This document shows positions 11,584 through 23,119 of a DNA stretch of 64,000 nt, one piece after another. The stretch covers positions 1,736,001 to 1,800,000 of the forward strand of contig CM035313.1 in assembly GCA_002900995.3 (NCBI GenBank). Reading direction: 5' to 3'. A program made the translations under genes and the position numbers. Below the pieces are notes generated by a model, which did no database searches, was not told where the DNA came from, and worked only from the letters and a program-made list of their open reading frames with translations. Positions within the stretch are counted from its first letter, which is position 1, and each line of letters opens with the position of its first letter. This DNA comes from Ganoderma boninense. Lineage: Eukaryota; Basidiomycota; Agaricomycetes; Polyporales; Polyporaceae.

Positions 11584-14520
11584 ATGGATAAAACCAAGTC
11601 GCGTCTAGCGGCGTTCTTCGACAATGACGATGAAGAAACCTCATTCCCAGTGCGACGGACTCAAGATTCTTCTCCATCCACACACGCTTACCGTTCTTCT
11701 CTATGCAACTAGCAAAAGGAAGTAGACGATCACAAGAAGAACGTCTACACACAGGGCACCCAGCGCAAGTCCAAGCGCGAAAAGGAGAAGGAGGCTGCGG
11801 AGGCGAAGCGCAAGGAGGAAGAGGAGAATGCGGCGAAGGCGTACGCCGAGTTTTTGGACGCGTTCCAGGGAGAGGGGTCGGACAGGAAGAAGGGTGCGTC
11901 GACCTTTGTGAAGGCAGGGCATGAGTCGGGATCGGCATATGTGCCCTCCGTGAAGCCCAAGCCGGTGGACACGTTTCGCGCCTTTGAGGAGCCGTCAATG
12001 GTACGTGTCCCGTTTCCAATCTATTGTGTAGTATTGTGGCCAACAGGTCGAACGGCCCCGCATACAGCGACCACCTTCTCCCCCTATTGCTCCTCCGAAG
12101 CCAAAAGGGAAGCGGGCTATGGATTCTTTCTTGGAAGAGATAAAAAGGTGATTTACACGGCCATCCTCGATCACGTTCAGGAGCCTGATACCTCTAATCA
12201 GAGATCAGGCAGACAGGGAAGCCCGCCTGTCTCGACATGGTATACTATATCCAATATTGATATATGGGCAGCTGGATTTTGAATGCTCACGCTGACCTCC
12301 AGCCACTCATGGAAGGTCTGTCACTTCCATTGCTGGTGAGTGCCACTGTTTTTGGACCTTGCAGTATATCCTAATGCACTGTCAGCGTATGAGGGCCAAA
12401 GCGGTAGCAAAGATAGAGGGGACCCCGAGGTCAAGAAGCCGCTCATTTCCATATAATATTCAGCTCCTGAACTTTGTCTGCCTCTAGACCTCGAACGTGT
12501 TTGTCGCCAATCTCCCTCCCCACGTCAATGAGCAAACCCTGGGCACCTTCTTCGCTAGAGCGGGGCCTGTCGGCTCGGTAAGACATTCATTTCGGTGTTG
12601 TCCCTCCGTTTTCACCCAGGGTATATGCGTCTTTTAGGTCAAGATTATGTGGCCGCGGAGTGATGCTTCGCATGGTCCGGGAGCTGACATGACGGCCACA
12701 AGGAGAAACAAGAACGCCGGTTTGAGCGGATTCGTTTCATTCATGAAACGTCGGGATGCCGAAGCCGCCCTTCGGGAATTCGATGGCTATGACTGGGGCG
12801 GTTCCATCCTCCGGGTTGGGTGGAGTAAAGCCGTTCCTATTGCCGCGAAGCCGATGTACGGTGAGCCGTTTGTCGATTTCTAATGCTAGGAAGCTAGGAC
12901 CTGACTGAGGCTCGCAGTCGTAAAACGGTCGAGGTCAAGGTCTGCATCACGGTCCCGGTCGCCCGTTCGGCGAGACGGGGACAGGGACCGGGACCGGGGT
13001 CGTGATCACCGCAGATCTCCTTCACGCTCCCCATCTCATGGACGGGAACGGCATCGCTCGCGCGATTATCGTCCGTCCCGACGCTCGCGGAGTCGCTCGT
13101 ATTCGCCAAGCCTATCTCGTTCTCGTTCCCCTTCCCGCCATCGGCGCTCTAACCATTACGATGGCAGTCGTAGCTGTTCACCGCGGAGACGAAGGTCACG
13201 TAGCCCGCCTGCGCAAGTGCTAGGTGATGACGAAATCACAGAACAATTTATTCGAACCGTCGCATCGGAAGTCAGGGGGCATGACGAGGAATATGAAAAG
13301 ACCCTGCAAGAGCGGGAGAAGTCGAACCCGAAGTACGCATTTTTAAATAAAGAGGTACGTGAAATGTCAACTCCGGTTCTAGTCGTTAGCGTGCTCACGG
13401 TAGGTACAAAGCACCGACGCCACCGTTACTACCGCTCGTTGCTGGAAAGACGAGAATCGCTTGAACCTGAATTCGATGATGAGGTATGTCCAATAGTGCC
13501 TAGTGCCTTCTGTCCATTGCCGGGATACCGACATCATCACAGGGTTACAACTCGATCTACTCTACCGACTCGGCAGAGGACTCGGAGCGTGAGCGAGGCC
13601 GTAAGCATGAATTGGGTAAGCTTGCTCGCCGTAGGTTCGAGGCCATGCTGCGTGCGCTGTCCGGCCGACGGGGCGAGATGGCGCGCTGCATGGCGTTCAG
13701 TTTGGAGCACGCTGAGGCTGCTGCGGAGGTACGTCGCTCTTCTTACTCATCCTCCCCAGCGTTCGCGCCAGTCTAACGAGATTATCCACAGGTCGCAGAT
13801 ATCATCGTCTCGTCCCTCGTGGTCGACGGTACGGCCGTCCCGCGCAAGGTCGCGCGCCTGCACCTAATCTGCGACATCTTGCACAACTCCGCCGCACCGC
13901 TGCCCATGGCGTGGAAGTTCCGGCAGGAGTTCCAGTCGCGCCTCGGCCTCGTCTTCGACCATCTCTCGACGATCTATCACTCCTTCCCCGGCCGAATCAC
14001 AGCGGAAACCTTCAAGAAGCAGATCACCGCCGTTGTGGACATCTGGGAGGACTGGATTGTATTCCCGCCCGAGTACACCGCAGAACTCCGTGCCCGCCTC
14101 GAGGGTGCGACTCTGAAGGCCGACATTGGAGATGCGACGGAGCAGCCAACCGCTGACACTGCCCAAGAAGTCGCTCCCGCTTTTACGTCGAAGTTCAAAA
14201 CGAGTGCCTTCAAACCAGCAGATATGGCTGAAGCGACAGAAACCGCTGCCACTGCTCTGTCTGACGATGGGGAGCCAATGGATGAGGGCAGCGATGTTGA
14301 CGGGAAGCCGGTAGACGACGTGGATGGTGAACCCCTCGACGCGGATGTGGATGGTATACCGCTGGAGAACGTTGATGGAGAGCCGATGGAGGACGTTGAT
14401 GGTGCGCCGATGGAAGACCTCGATGGCGAGCCCTTTGGTGATGATGTCGACGGCGCACCGATGGATTCAGTTGACGTAGATGGCGAACCCATGGTCGACA
14501 TTGATGGAGAACCTGTCTAA
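11584..14520 (+). CDS. SR140 / U2SURP-like U2 snRNP-associated factor
   Basis: Splicing factor with the full SR140 architecture: Lys/Glu-rich N-terminal helix, RRM, Arg/Ser-rich segment, SURP domain, CID (RPR) domain and acidic repeat tail. The family is associated with the U2 snRNP. The start is MDKTKSRLAAFFDNDDEETS; the next exon has KRKSKREKEKE-like basic sequence and AYAEFLDAFQG. Small exons around 12140-12500 join to give EEIKRDQADREARLSRH and DPETSNVFVANLPPHVNEQ, the start of the RRM, which continues at 12638-12880. An RS/RD region lies at about 12920-13215, SURP at 13220-13480 and the CID near 13660-14110. The tail (about 14260-14517) repeats DVDGxP about ten times. Human SR140 also has DGVP-type repeats. 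It is convergent with vigilin, 245 bp apart. Confidence 0.88.
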
Positions 14521-14765
14521 TCATAATATATACGGTCCACGGTTTCATTTCACCCCATCTCTCTGGCAATGTGTACTTGTGTACAGTCTTCTATACTTCG
14601 GTTGTTATCGTCTTCGCTATGTTCGCTGTGATCCACGTTGGCCTCGTTCTATATATCACTCCGCACGCTGAACTTGAATCCGTAGTGTATTCCGCCATAT
14701 CCCATGGGACCGATTTGACAAATTATCCTTAGATGGTACTACCTGTGAGATACTAAGCTAGAGCT

Positions 14766-17700
14766 TTAGTCACCCCTCCGTCCACCGCGCCTTGGGCCAC
14801 TGCTAGTGGTCATCTTCAGGATGGCATCCTTCGCCGCAATGATCGCGGTCTCAGAACCTGCAACGAACAATGATTCAATACAATAAGTCCCGTCCAACAA
14901 GGAACACGTGTAGACGCACCAACTATAACGATAGTGCTGTCTTCGTGGCTGACAGTGATGTCCGCGCCACTCTCGTTACGGAGACGAGCGACGTTCGAGC
15001 CCTTGGAACCGACAATGCGGGGGAACATCGAGCGGTCGGGGAGAGTGAGGAACCCGACGTGAGTCATTTTCTCGGCGTGCGCAAGACCTTCGCTGATCAG
15101 CTTCAATGCACGGTCAAGACCCGCCTGGTCACGGGCCTTGAGCGTCCACTCTGACTCGCCCTCTTCCGCGTCCTGGTAATTGGAGACGACCTGCCATTCG
15201 GCGTTCGTGGTGACTTCCTCGGCGTTGGGGTCATCGATGCGAGCAGTCGCACCGGCGCCCTGAGAAGCGGGCTGAGGCGGCACCGCCGGCTTGGACGGGA
15301 GCACGGACTGCTCGACGTGTACACCAGAGGAGCGAAGCTGGCGGAAGAGGTTGCCCTGCTGAGAGACAGCGTAGTGGTACTTCAGCGGGACAGTAACGGT
15401 GCCGCTCACTCCCTCGGGAGCGGGAGGCTTGATCTGAGCCTGCAGATAGGTCAACTATGAGTGCCCGGGCGACAGATGCTAGATTGTAGTATATACGCAT
15501 TACCTTGAGCTCCGCGATGGCCTTCTCGCAAGCCGCACGAGGACCAGAGACCTTGACGAGGTTACCGGGGTCGACGCCAACGAGGTCTGCAGAGTTCTCG
15601 GGCTCGTTGACCTGACCGTATGAACGGGAGCCTGGGAACTGGATCTGCGCCCCGGTACGGCCCTGGAGATCATTGAGGTGTTGACCGCCACGACCGATGA
15701 GCGCACGGTGCTGCGCCACCGGGACGTCGACACCCAGGACAACGCGGTCCTTGAGGTCCGCAGTAACCTTCTCGAGCTCCGCCTTGAGCTTCGCGACGAG
15801 CTTCGGCTCGCCGCGGAGGCGGACCTCCTCGCCAGGTTCGCCCTGCCGGGGGCTACACACCAGACAGCACGAACATCATCAACTTATGAAAAAACGCACA
15901 CCATGCAAAACACGCACAATCGAATCAGCCCAGCCTGAGCCTTCGAGTCGGTCGGACCACCGCAGCGAGCGATGAGGTCCTTGAGGCCCTGACCACCCGC
16001 ACCGATGATGGTACGGTGGAACTTGCTGGGAACGTCGACCGTCGCAGTCGTCTCTTCCGCAACCTGCTCAGATATGGCGAGGATGGCAGCCTTCGCGTCG
16101 GCGATGGCCTTCTTGGTACCGCGAATGGTGATGGTCGCGTTATCCTTGTCGTCGGGAGACTTGTCGACGTCGATCTGGACGTTTGAGGTGTCCTTGATCT
16201 CGTTGATGGTCGAGCCAGCCTTACCAAGGATGCGCGCAACGGAGCGAACGGGAACGGTGAACTTCACGACGTTGTTCGACTCCTTCTCGAACTCGACGGC
16301 GTCGAGCAGCTCCTGCTTTGCCTGCGCAACACCCTTCTTGCCACCCTTGACAAGCACCTCATCAGGCTTGAGCGCCTCACGCGTCTTGCCTTCGCCGTCG
16401 GCAGACGACTCGCGAGGGAAGGTGATCTTGACGCCATACTTCTCCTCGAGCCGGATGACATACTTGCCGCTCTGCCCGATGAGCGACGAGTGGTACTGGT
16501 GCTGGATCTTGAGCACCTCGGAGGTCTCGTCGGCAAGGCGTTCTGCTTGGGCCTGGATGCGGCGCTTGGCCTCCTCGACATTCTCCTTGCGGCCGACGAT
16601 CTTGACCTTGCTCTTGAGATGCGTCGCCTTCTTCTTCTTGCCGCCCTCCTTCTCCTTCTCCTCGCCCTCGTCCGAGAAGTCGATCTTGACCCCGAGCGTG
16701 TCGCGGAGCTTGTTCACGCCCTGGCCGCCAGCCCCGACGATGCGCCCGACGAACTCGCGCTCGATCTCGAACTCGGTTGAGTAGCTGCTAACGATCGCTT
16801 CGTTCTTCGCGTCCTCGACGATCTTGTGGATCTCCGCGACGGCACGGTCGACGTCAGCGCTGATCCCGCGGACGAGGATGTAGTCCTCAGAGTCCTTTCC
16901 CGCGTCTGCGCCAAGCTTGATCGAGAGCGTCTTGTCCTCACCAATAATCGCGTTGAGCGTCGTGCCGTTGCGTCCGATAACGGCCTCGTGCCACTTCTTC
17001 TCGACTTCAATAGTCTCGGTCTTCATATCCGCCGCGTCGCGTGCGAGCTTGAGGAGCTCCTTCTCGACGTCGTCGACGCCCTTGGACTTCTCGACAGGGG
17101 ACGGAGACGCGTTCGGGGAAGTAGGGTCGTAGACTAAGAGGACCGTGGACTGTTCCGCAGATTCCGGAGGGAAGAAAACGAGGACGTTGTGAGCCTCGTG
17201 GAAGCCCTTGATCTTCTTTGCGTTCTTGTGCGAGTTGATGATGCGGTGCAAGAGCCAGTCTATTTGAACGTCCTTCGTCGCGCCGTACAGCTTGCCAATG
17301 AGCGCAGACAGCTGGCTGACAGCCGAGTCGACACTGGGCTTGTCACCTACAATGTCGACGTTGATGGTTGTAGCACGATCTATGGTCGAGAGCGGAGGAG
17401 TGAAGACCTGCACGCCGGGGTTCGCCGAAGAAAGCGTCTTCGCATAGTTGACGCGCACCATGTACGTGAGGAACTGCCGAGAGAAAGCGATGGGACCCGG
17501 GAGGGGGAACTCGTGGATGTATGCCGAGTTTGCCTTCTCCATGACGGTCTGGACACCCAATCCGACATCGTTGCTCTTCGCCCAAATAATGATTTCCTCG
17601 CTAGCCTCTTCTGGCTTGGGAAGGATAATCGCACAACGAGCCTTAGCCATGATCTCCTCCGCGTTCTTGCCAGTGAGCAGGCGGTGCTGACGCTTGGGCA

Positions 17701-19469
17701 GAGACAGCTTGAGCGAGATGGTCTCGGCCGTGAAGTATTCAACTGCGGACTTGATGGAGTCCACAACGCGCGTGACCGCCTCTCGGTCTCCAGAGACAGT
17801 GATCTCACGTGCGACGGCATTCAAGGACAAGTTTATTTCGCCACCGTTGGCCGCTTCCTCGAACGTCTTACGGCGAGGGAGGATGAACGGCAAGACATGC
17901 TCGGGGATGTCGCGGACGCGCTGAGTAGTGCGAGAACGCTTGGTGGCGATGATGTCGTTGAGGAGAGCCTGGGCCTCGTACACAAGAGGCTGAGGGCCGG
18001 AAATCGTGATGGGGACCGTGGGCTCCTCCTCTTCATCCCCGTTGACCGGGGTGCCAGGAAGAGGCGTGGCCGTGCGCGAGGGGTCGACAGAGGCATTGCC
18101 GTTGGCGGGGGTGAGCGTGTCTCGGCGAGGAATGTCGATTTTGACATTGGTCTGGTCACGGACCTGCTTCAAAGTAACACCCTTGGGGCCGATAATAGTG
18201 GGGATGGTGGAAGCCGGGGCATTTAAAACCAAAGAGACCTGTGGGCACACGTCGTCAATATGAGCCCTAGCGAAAGCATTACGCAAGCAACCGGATGCAG
18301 ATGACCCCTCGAATGCATCTTACGGCCTGTGGTCCTGCTCAGTGTTATGAACAACAACCGTTGTAGTTATTGCTGTGGTTCTAATCTATCTGGAACAAGG
18401 GCTTAGGGCCTCCAGAATCGAACCTGCATTGGCCGAAATGTTCTTAAGGCGTGCGACAGTTCATCTCGGGGGCGTTCCGGCTAGGCTCGGCCTTCGAAAG
18501 CGACGTCTGAACGCAACACAGCACAACAGCAAAGGTGGGCGGGCCATGAAGGTCTTCCCTACGCTGCTGTTGGGCAGAGCTCTGTGGCATCTTGACTTCA
18601 TGACGTATGGTCCGTACACGGATTGCTGCAAACAATTTTGAACACGGAACATTGTCTGCACGGTATGATGTGTGCGGAATGACACCAACGAACGGAAACG
18701 CCCACACGAAGTTGTGGGGAAGCACCTCGTTGCCCGGTCATGAGTCTCTAAGCGGGCCTTTGCGCTAGCGCATGCTGATGGATATCGTAACGCGTTACAT
18801 TATCACACACGCGTCTCCAGGCCCGACCAGGCCCGACCCCAAAGGCCGCAGCCGAGCGCGGACGTGGGACGATACGAGACCGAGGGAGAGGGGAGCGCAG
18901 GGAAAGACGGATTGAGACGTACGACGGGGCTGAGGAGCGCGAGCAAGCTGCGCTTGGCCTTGTCCAGCTCCTTCTTGGAGTCAGCCTTGAGGTAGAACGT
19001 CGTCTGGCGCGACTTCTGGTTCGTGGACGCGTCGAGCCGGACCTTGTACAGGGCCTGGACCTGCTTGATGACCTCGCCGAGGGACATGGGCTTGCCGTCC
19101 TTTCCGGCGGTGGACAGGTCGATCGACGAGAGCATGAACGTGTCCGAAACGACGGGCTGCTTGGACGCCGCGGGCTTGATGCGCGGGCCAGCGTTCGCAG
19201 ACCACGCGGAGGCGACGGGTTTGTTACCGGCCTGGGCAGCGGGGGCAAGGGACGGGAAGGCTTCCTGCGACTCGGTGTCGACAGCGCCATTGCCGTGGCC
19301 GTTGGCCGGGGCGGCGCGGGCTCTGACGGGGGAGTCTTCAACGAGGCTAGGGAAGGGGTCCGGAGCACCTTCGAGTTCGTGCCTCCTCTGGAGGGCGGGT
19401 GAACATGCGGCGGTGGCGGCAGGGAAAAGGCAAGGGCATTACCTGGAGGTCAGCAGCGGAGAGGGCCAT
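14766..19469 (-). CDS. SCP160: Vigilin / Scp160 multi-KH RNA-binding protein
   Basis: Polysome- and ER-associated RNA-binding protein of the vigilin family, predicted at about 1257 residues. Exons, read on the minus strand, are 19469-19443, 19387-18923, 18238-15918, 15852-15504, 15439-14920 and 14857-14766, and all phases agree. At least eight KH domains keep a GxxG loop, for example IIGPKGVTLKQ, VIGRNGTTLNAIIG, IVGAGGQGVNKLRD, LIGQSGKYVIRLEE, ILGKAGSTINEIKD, IIGAGGQGLKDLIARCGG, LIGRGGQHLNDLQG and RIVGSKGSNVARL. Others are degenerate, including the first, as is usual in this family. The tail ends in GPRRGGRRGD. Intron 2 (18239-18922) is 684 nt, about ten times the local norm. The high-GC coding strand creates long antisense open frames that should be ignored. 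Confidence 0.92.
18239..18922 (-). other. Unusually long intron of the vigilin gene
   Basis: The donor reads GTACGT and the acceptor CCCACAG on the minus strand, and both flanking exons are in phase 0. At 684 nt it is far longer than the 45-75 nt introns elsewhere in the window. It holds no convincing exon, tRNA or complete box C/D or H/ACA snoRNA that I can demonstrate by eye. Confidence 0.75.
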
Positions 19470-20024
19470 GGCGGGGGGTGATTACGGGTGTCCGAAGAGC
19501 GCGAGGCCTGAGACGGGGGAATCCAAGCGACAAGCCGACGACGAATGTCGCGATATGAGAAAAGAGATGGGGGTCCGGTTCAGAAGTGAGTGTGCCAATA
19601 TAATACGTGGACAGTCTCTCCCTCCCCGCCCAGGCCCGCGTCTCCCCAAAGCGTGCGACCCGACTGCCGCTTCCAGCCCACGCACGTCTCATACATTACG
19701 TCGTCCGCGACGTGTCCCGTACATCTCATTCTGCCTCATGACAATCACCAACACAGGGAACTTTAGATTTCCGGTGTGGTTCTATGCACCATGGAATCTA
19801 CGTATATAGAATGCTTAAGGAGGTAACCGGATGCTTACGGGGATAATCGAGAAAGCGCGTAGTCATTAAGCGATCTACACCTACGCTACACACGCCCCAT
19901 GGAGGGCGACCACACTGGAAAGTCTATGTTCTGGACACATGTGTTTCATTATAGCTGTACAATTGCGTAGTCTCCATAAATAAATATCTGCCCTCTCCAC
20001 CTCCGCTACATCGTGCGCCTCCAA
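19470..20024. other. Intergenic: vigilin promoter and ERO1 3' flank
   Basis: Between the vigilin start (19469, minus) and the ERO1 stop (20025, minus). It contains the presumed vigilin promoter, including an AT-rich patch near 19597-19605. No supported gene lies inside. Confidence 0.55.
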
Positions 20025-22005
20025 CTATAGATCGCTGCGACCAGGTCCCTGGTCCTTCCCAGACAGTTTAAACACGCTCGTCGCCGCATCCAATACCGCT
20101 GCAACACCGTCAATAAGCCCACGGAAACACCCCACAGTGCCGTCGCGGCACGCGCGCACCCAACACGCGACCCGGTCGAGAAGGTCGGCCAGGAAGTGTT
20201 GGGGTGGCGACGGCGCGTTCGCGTCGGGAGAGTGGTGTGCCTTTGGTGCGGTCTCCGCTTCCGACTCGGCCACCTTTATGAGGCGTGCTTCTTCCTCAAC
20301 ACCAGTTTCCGCCCACATACGGCGGAAGTGCTGGACCATGTGCAAGGACTCGACTAGTCGATGGAGGACGTTGATCAACGCGACGACCTCAGAGCGCTGG
20401 AGAAGGTTAGCATTCGACTTCGGGCTACAAAGAAGCAGAAGCATCAGTGGCCCCACTCTCAGGCGCGGGAAGAAGCGAGGTACGTACTCTAGTGCCACGG
20501 TATCGAGCTCGAACAGAACCTTCAACGCGGTGGCGATACCGGTTGTCTGCACCTTGCCCCAAAGCCTACACCTGTCGCATCCCACACAGTCCATGATACG
20601 CGTGACATTCCGGAAGTGGTCCTTGAACTCGGCCTTGAGCACATTCGCGTTCTCGCCACGGAAGAGGACCGTCTCATCGAAGCGGCCGACCTTGGACGCG
20701 ATGTCGATGACCTTCGAGAGACGGGCGTGTGTCTCGCCGTCGTCATCATGTGTGCCGGATGCACAGTAGTCGTACGCAGAGAGATAGGGCCCGAGACGCG
20801 CGACAGCGCGAAGCACGAGGACAGCGTCGAAGTAGATGTACTGGAGGCGTTCAGGGTAGGCAGCGACACGCGAAATGAAACACTGCAAGTTCGGTCCCTA
20901 TACGCGTGGTAAAGGTAAGAGATCCCTGCTTCCACGGTAGTAAAAGACGGTGAGAACATACCCATTCACCAGTAGTCTGGTTCAATTCTTCGTAGCATAG
21001 ATGTGTCGAGATGCTGGCGTGGAGGCCCGAGATGACCTTGTAGTATACTCTCCTCTCCAGGCAGTCCTTCGAGCTGTCAGTGCCGTCCCCTCTCAATGCA
21101 CCTGTCATGCTATCGGGCAGGCTGACCAATCCTGGGTTCGGTGAGCTTGAGGATAACAGGCCGAGCTCGGACATGCCGAAACAGTTCTCCTCGTAGATGG
21201 CCTGCCATACGCGATGTGCGGAAGGTCCAGCGTATCCGGTAAAGCGTTCGGGGTTCAATGAGAGGTCGATATAATCTCCTTCCGTCAAGTCATCCAGGAA
21301 GCAGTAGTCCGAATCACGGTAATAGCAACCAGGGAGGGCTATCCTCTGCTGCGAAATGAGACCCCGTGTGTGTGATTCGCAACTCGGGAGGACGCACCTG
21401 GTCACCTTCTGGCATTTCTACCTTACTGAGTTCTGCTGCACGCCATCTTTTGGGTATCTCGCTCTATGGTGTTAAAGGTGAACTCATGCACAAGGAAGGG
21501 CGTTGAGGTGCACACCTCATCTACTGTTGTGATGCCACACTCCCGGTTCATGCAGAGGCCATCATCCGGCCAGAATGGACAATCACGGTATAAATCAATC
21601 TGTGGCGAATGAGACGAAATTACCATGTGCACATAACACTTGAAAGAAGCAAGACACATACCCTGAAAAACTTGAAGAACGGCGTGTCCACCAACGAGTG
21701 CAGCTCATCGTAGAGCGTCTCCGTTACGCTCTCCATAGTTTCGAAATCACATTCCGTAGTCTCTATCGGACCAGTGGGCTGTATGCATCCAACCCAATGA
21801 GCACTGCAAGAAAGACCAAGACAGCGAAAGGACGCACGAATTGCTTGCATGCCGGGACTTTCACGGGCTCCCTCTCCAGCACCGACTTCACCTGCCCGCT
21901 CTTGAAGGGCGAGGTCTCATGGAAAGACTGTTGCTGCGCGCCGAACGCATACGCCGCCGGAGCCTCGACGAGGAACGCGAACAGCAGTGCGTAGCGCGGA
22001 AACAT
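20025..22005 (-). CDS. ERO1: Endoplasmic reticulum oxidoreductin Ero1
   Basis: FAD-dependent thiol oxidase that reoxidises protein disulfide isomerase in the ER lumen. The N-terminus MFPRYALLFAFLVEAPAAYA is a signal peptide. The shuttle cysteine pair C-x4-C is seen in LCMNRECGI. The inner active site C-x2-C-x2-C lies in MDCVGCDRCRLWGKVQTTGI, followed by the conserved ATALKVLFEL. Other family blocks are YIDLSLNPERFTGYAGPSA, VWQAIYEENCF, ERRVYYKVISGLHASISTHL and YLSAYDYCASG. Short introns interrupt the gene about six times. The tail after about 20200 is less conserved and may contain a membrane-association helix. Two GCCACGTCG motifs lie 118 and 253 bp upstream of the ATG and may be unfolded-protein-response elements. 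The gene looks complete. Confidence 0.92.
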
Positions 22006-22122
22006 CTGTGGCCAGGACGGTATCCCGTCTTCTATGCAAGTCCGCGGAAGATCGTAATGGTAACGGGATGGCGCGGGTGGCTGAAGGCGTCTGCGCACTT
22101 GAGAGATGTGGAGTTGGGGGCG

Positions 22123-22131
22123 GCCACGTCG
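22123..22131 (-). promoter_or_regulatory. Possible UPR element, proximal copy
   Basis: The plus strand reads GCCACGTCG, so CGACGTGGC faces ERO1, 118-126 bp upstream of its ATG. The core ACGTGGC resembles the bZIP-bound UPRE core (TGACGTGG) known from animals and related CREB/ATF-type sites. An identical copy lies at 22258-22266. Activity is inferred only. Confidence 0.35.
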
Positions 22132-22257
22132 ACGTCCGAAGCAATAAGTTAGCGTGCGGGAACGAAGTGACCTTAAAAGCAAGAGGCCGGGGGAGAAAAG
22201 GCAAATGGGTGGGGAAGATCTCGATGTGTAAGAGCTCGGATGACACGCACACGTTGA

Positions 22258-22266
22258 GCCACGTCG
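22258..22266 (-). promoter_or_regulatory. Possible UPR element, distal copy
   Basis: Second exact copy of GCCACGTCG (CGACGTGGC toward ERO1), 253-261 bp upstream of the start codon and in the same orientation as the proximal copy, with a 126-bp spacer between them. Confidence 0.35.
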
Positions 22267-23119
22267 GCGCGAGCGCGACGGCGCCTCTCTCCCTTGATTC
22301 TGCGCGCTCACCCAGGCTCACCCGGTGCTGTTGGCTGTCCTCCTCCGTTCCAGTCGGTTCTAGACACCATCCTCGGCAACCCTCGCCCATTCTCGTCTTA
22401 CCATCTTGCCTGCTCATCATGCTAAGGCCGTCCTCCTGCGGCCGAGGCACACATGGCCTATCGTGATAGTCCGTTGATGTCGTCTGACCGCGGCAGCAGC
22501 CCCAGTACAGCCTCAGAGCTGGGCAAGCTCGAGTTTTGCCGGGAATCAACGACCAGGCGGGACGTCAATAAGAACCAAGCTTCGACACGTACTTCGCACT
22601 CATTCACAAGAACGATGTCATGTACACCTTTAACGGGACAGAATCAGGCTAAGCATCGTCGACTTCTAAGTTCTGTGTCCCTCATGCCTTATAAAGCACC
22701 ACGACTTATCTGTCGGTCCTTTTCCTGATTATAACTGTACATGATGGATTGCAAGCGAGTGTGTGAGGTGAGGTATGTATGCTACGTGGAACGACGGCCG
22801 GAAAGCGTAAGTGTATGTACGCGTACGAGGATGACACTATGTAAGGAAGACGCGCTTGTGGCAATAAGATACTGTGAAAGTGAGAAACTAATAACAAGCA
22901 GCTGAGCAGAAAGACTCCGAGAGATCAAAAGAAGAGAAGGTGCGGGGGGAACGTCAGGTCCTATGTAAAAGTACAATCAATGCTCAACGCTAAAAATCTC
23001 GCACGGAGCAGCAATCCATCTGCAGGCAACACCTGTAAGTACTATGTACATATCTGTGCATAGTCCGTGGGCGGTGTTTCACAATCATAAGCAACAACCC
23101 CACAGCACCGAACGACGCT

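Larger units (their letters stand above)
22006..23119. other. Intergenic: ERO1 promoter region
   Basis: About 1.1 kb upstream of ERO1, reaching the 3' end of the next minus-strand gene. Apart from the two GCCACGTCG motifs I see no supported gene. Short frames on both strands lack family features. Confidence 0.55.

Noticed and set aside
17189..18226. Long plus-strand open frame (345 codons) antisense to vigilin
   Set aside because: It is the mirror of a GC-rich, codon-biased coding strand. No domain, no ATG context, and the minus strand encodes clear KH repeats.
18397..18412. B-box-like GGTTCGATTC in the vigilin intron, possible tRNA
   Set aside because: The T-stem has two mismatches in five pairs, and no matching acceptor strand or A-box lies at the right distance.
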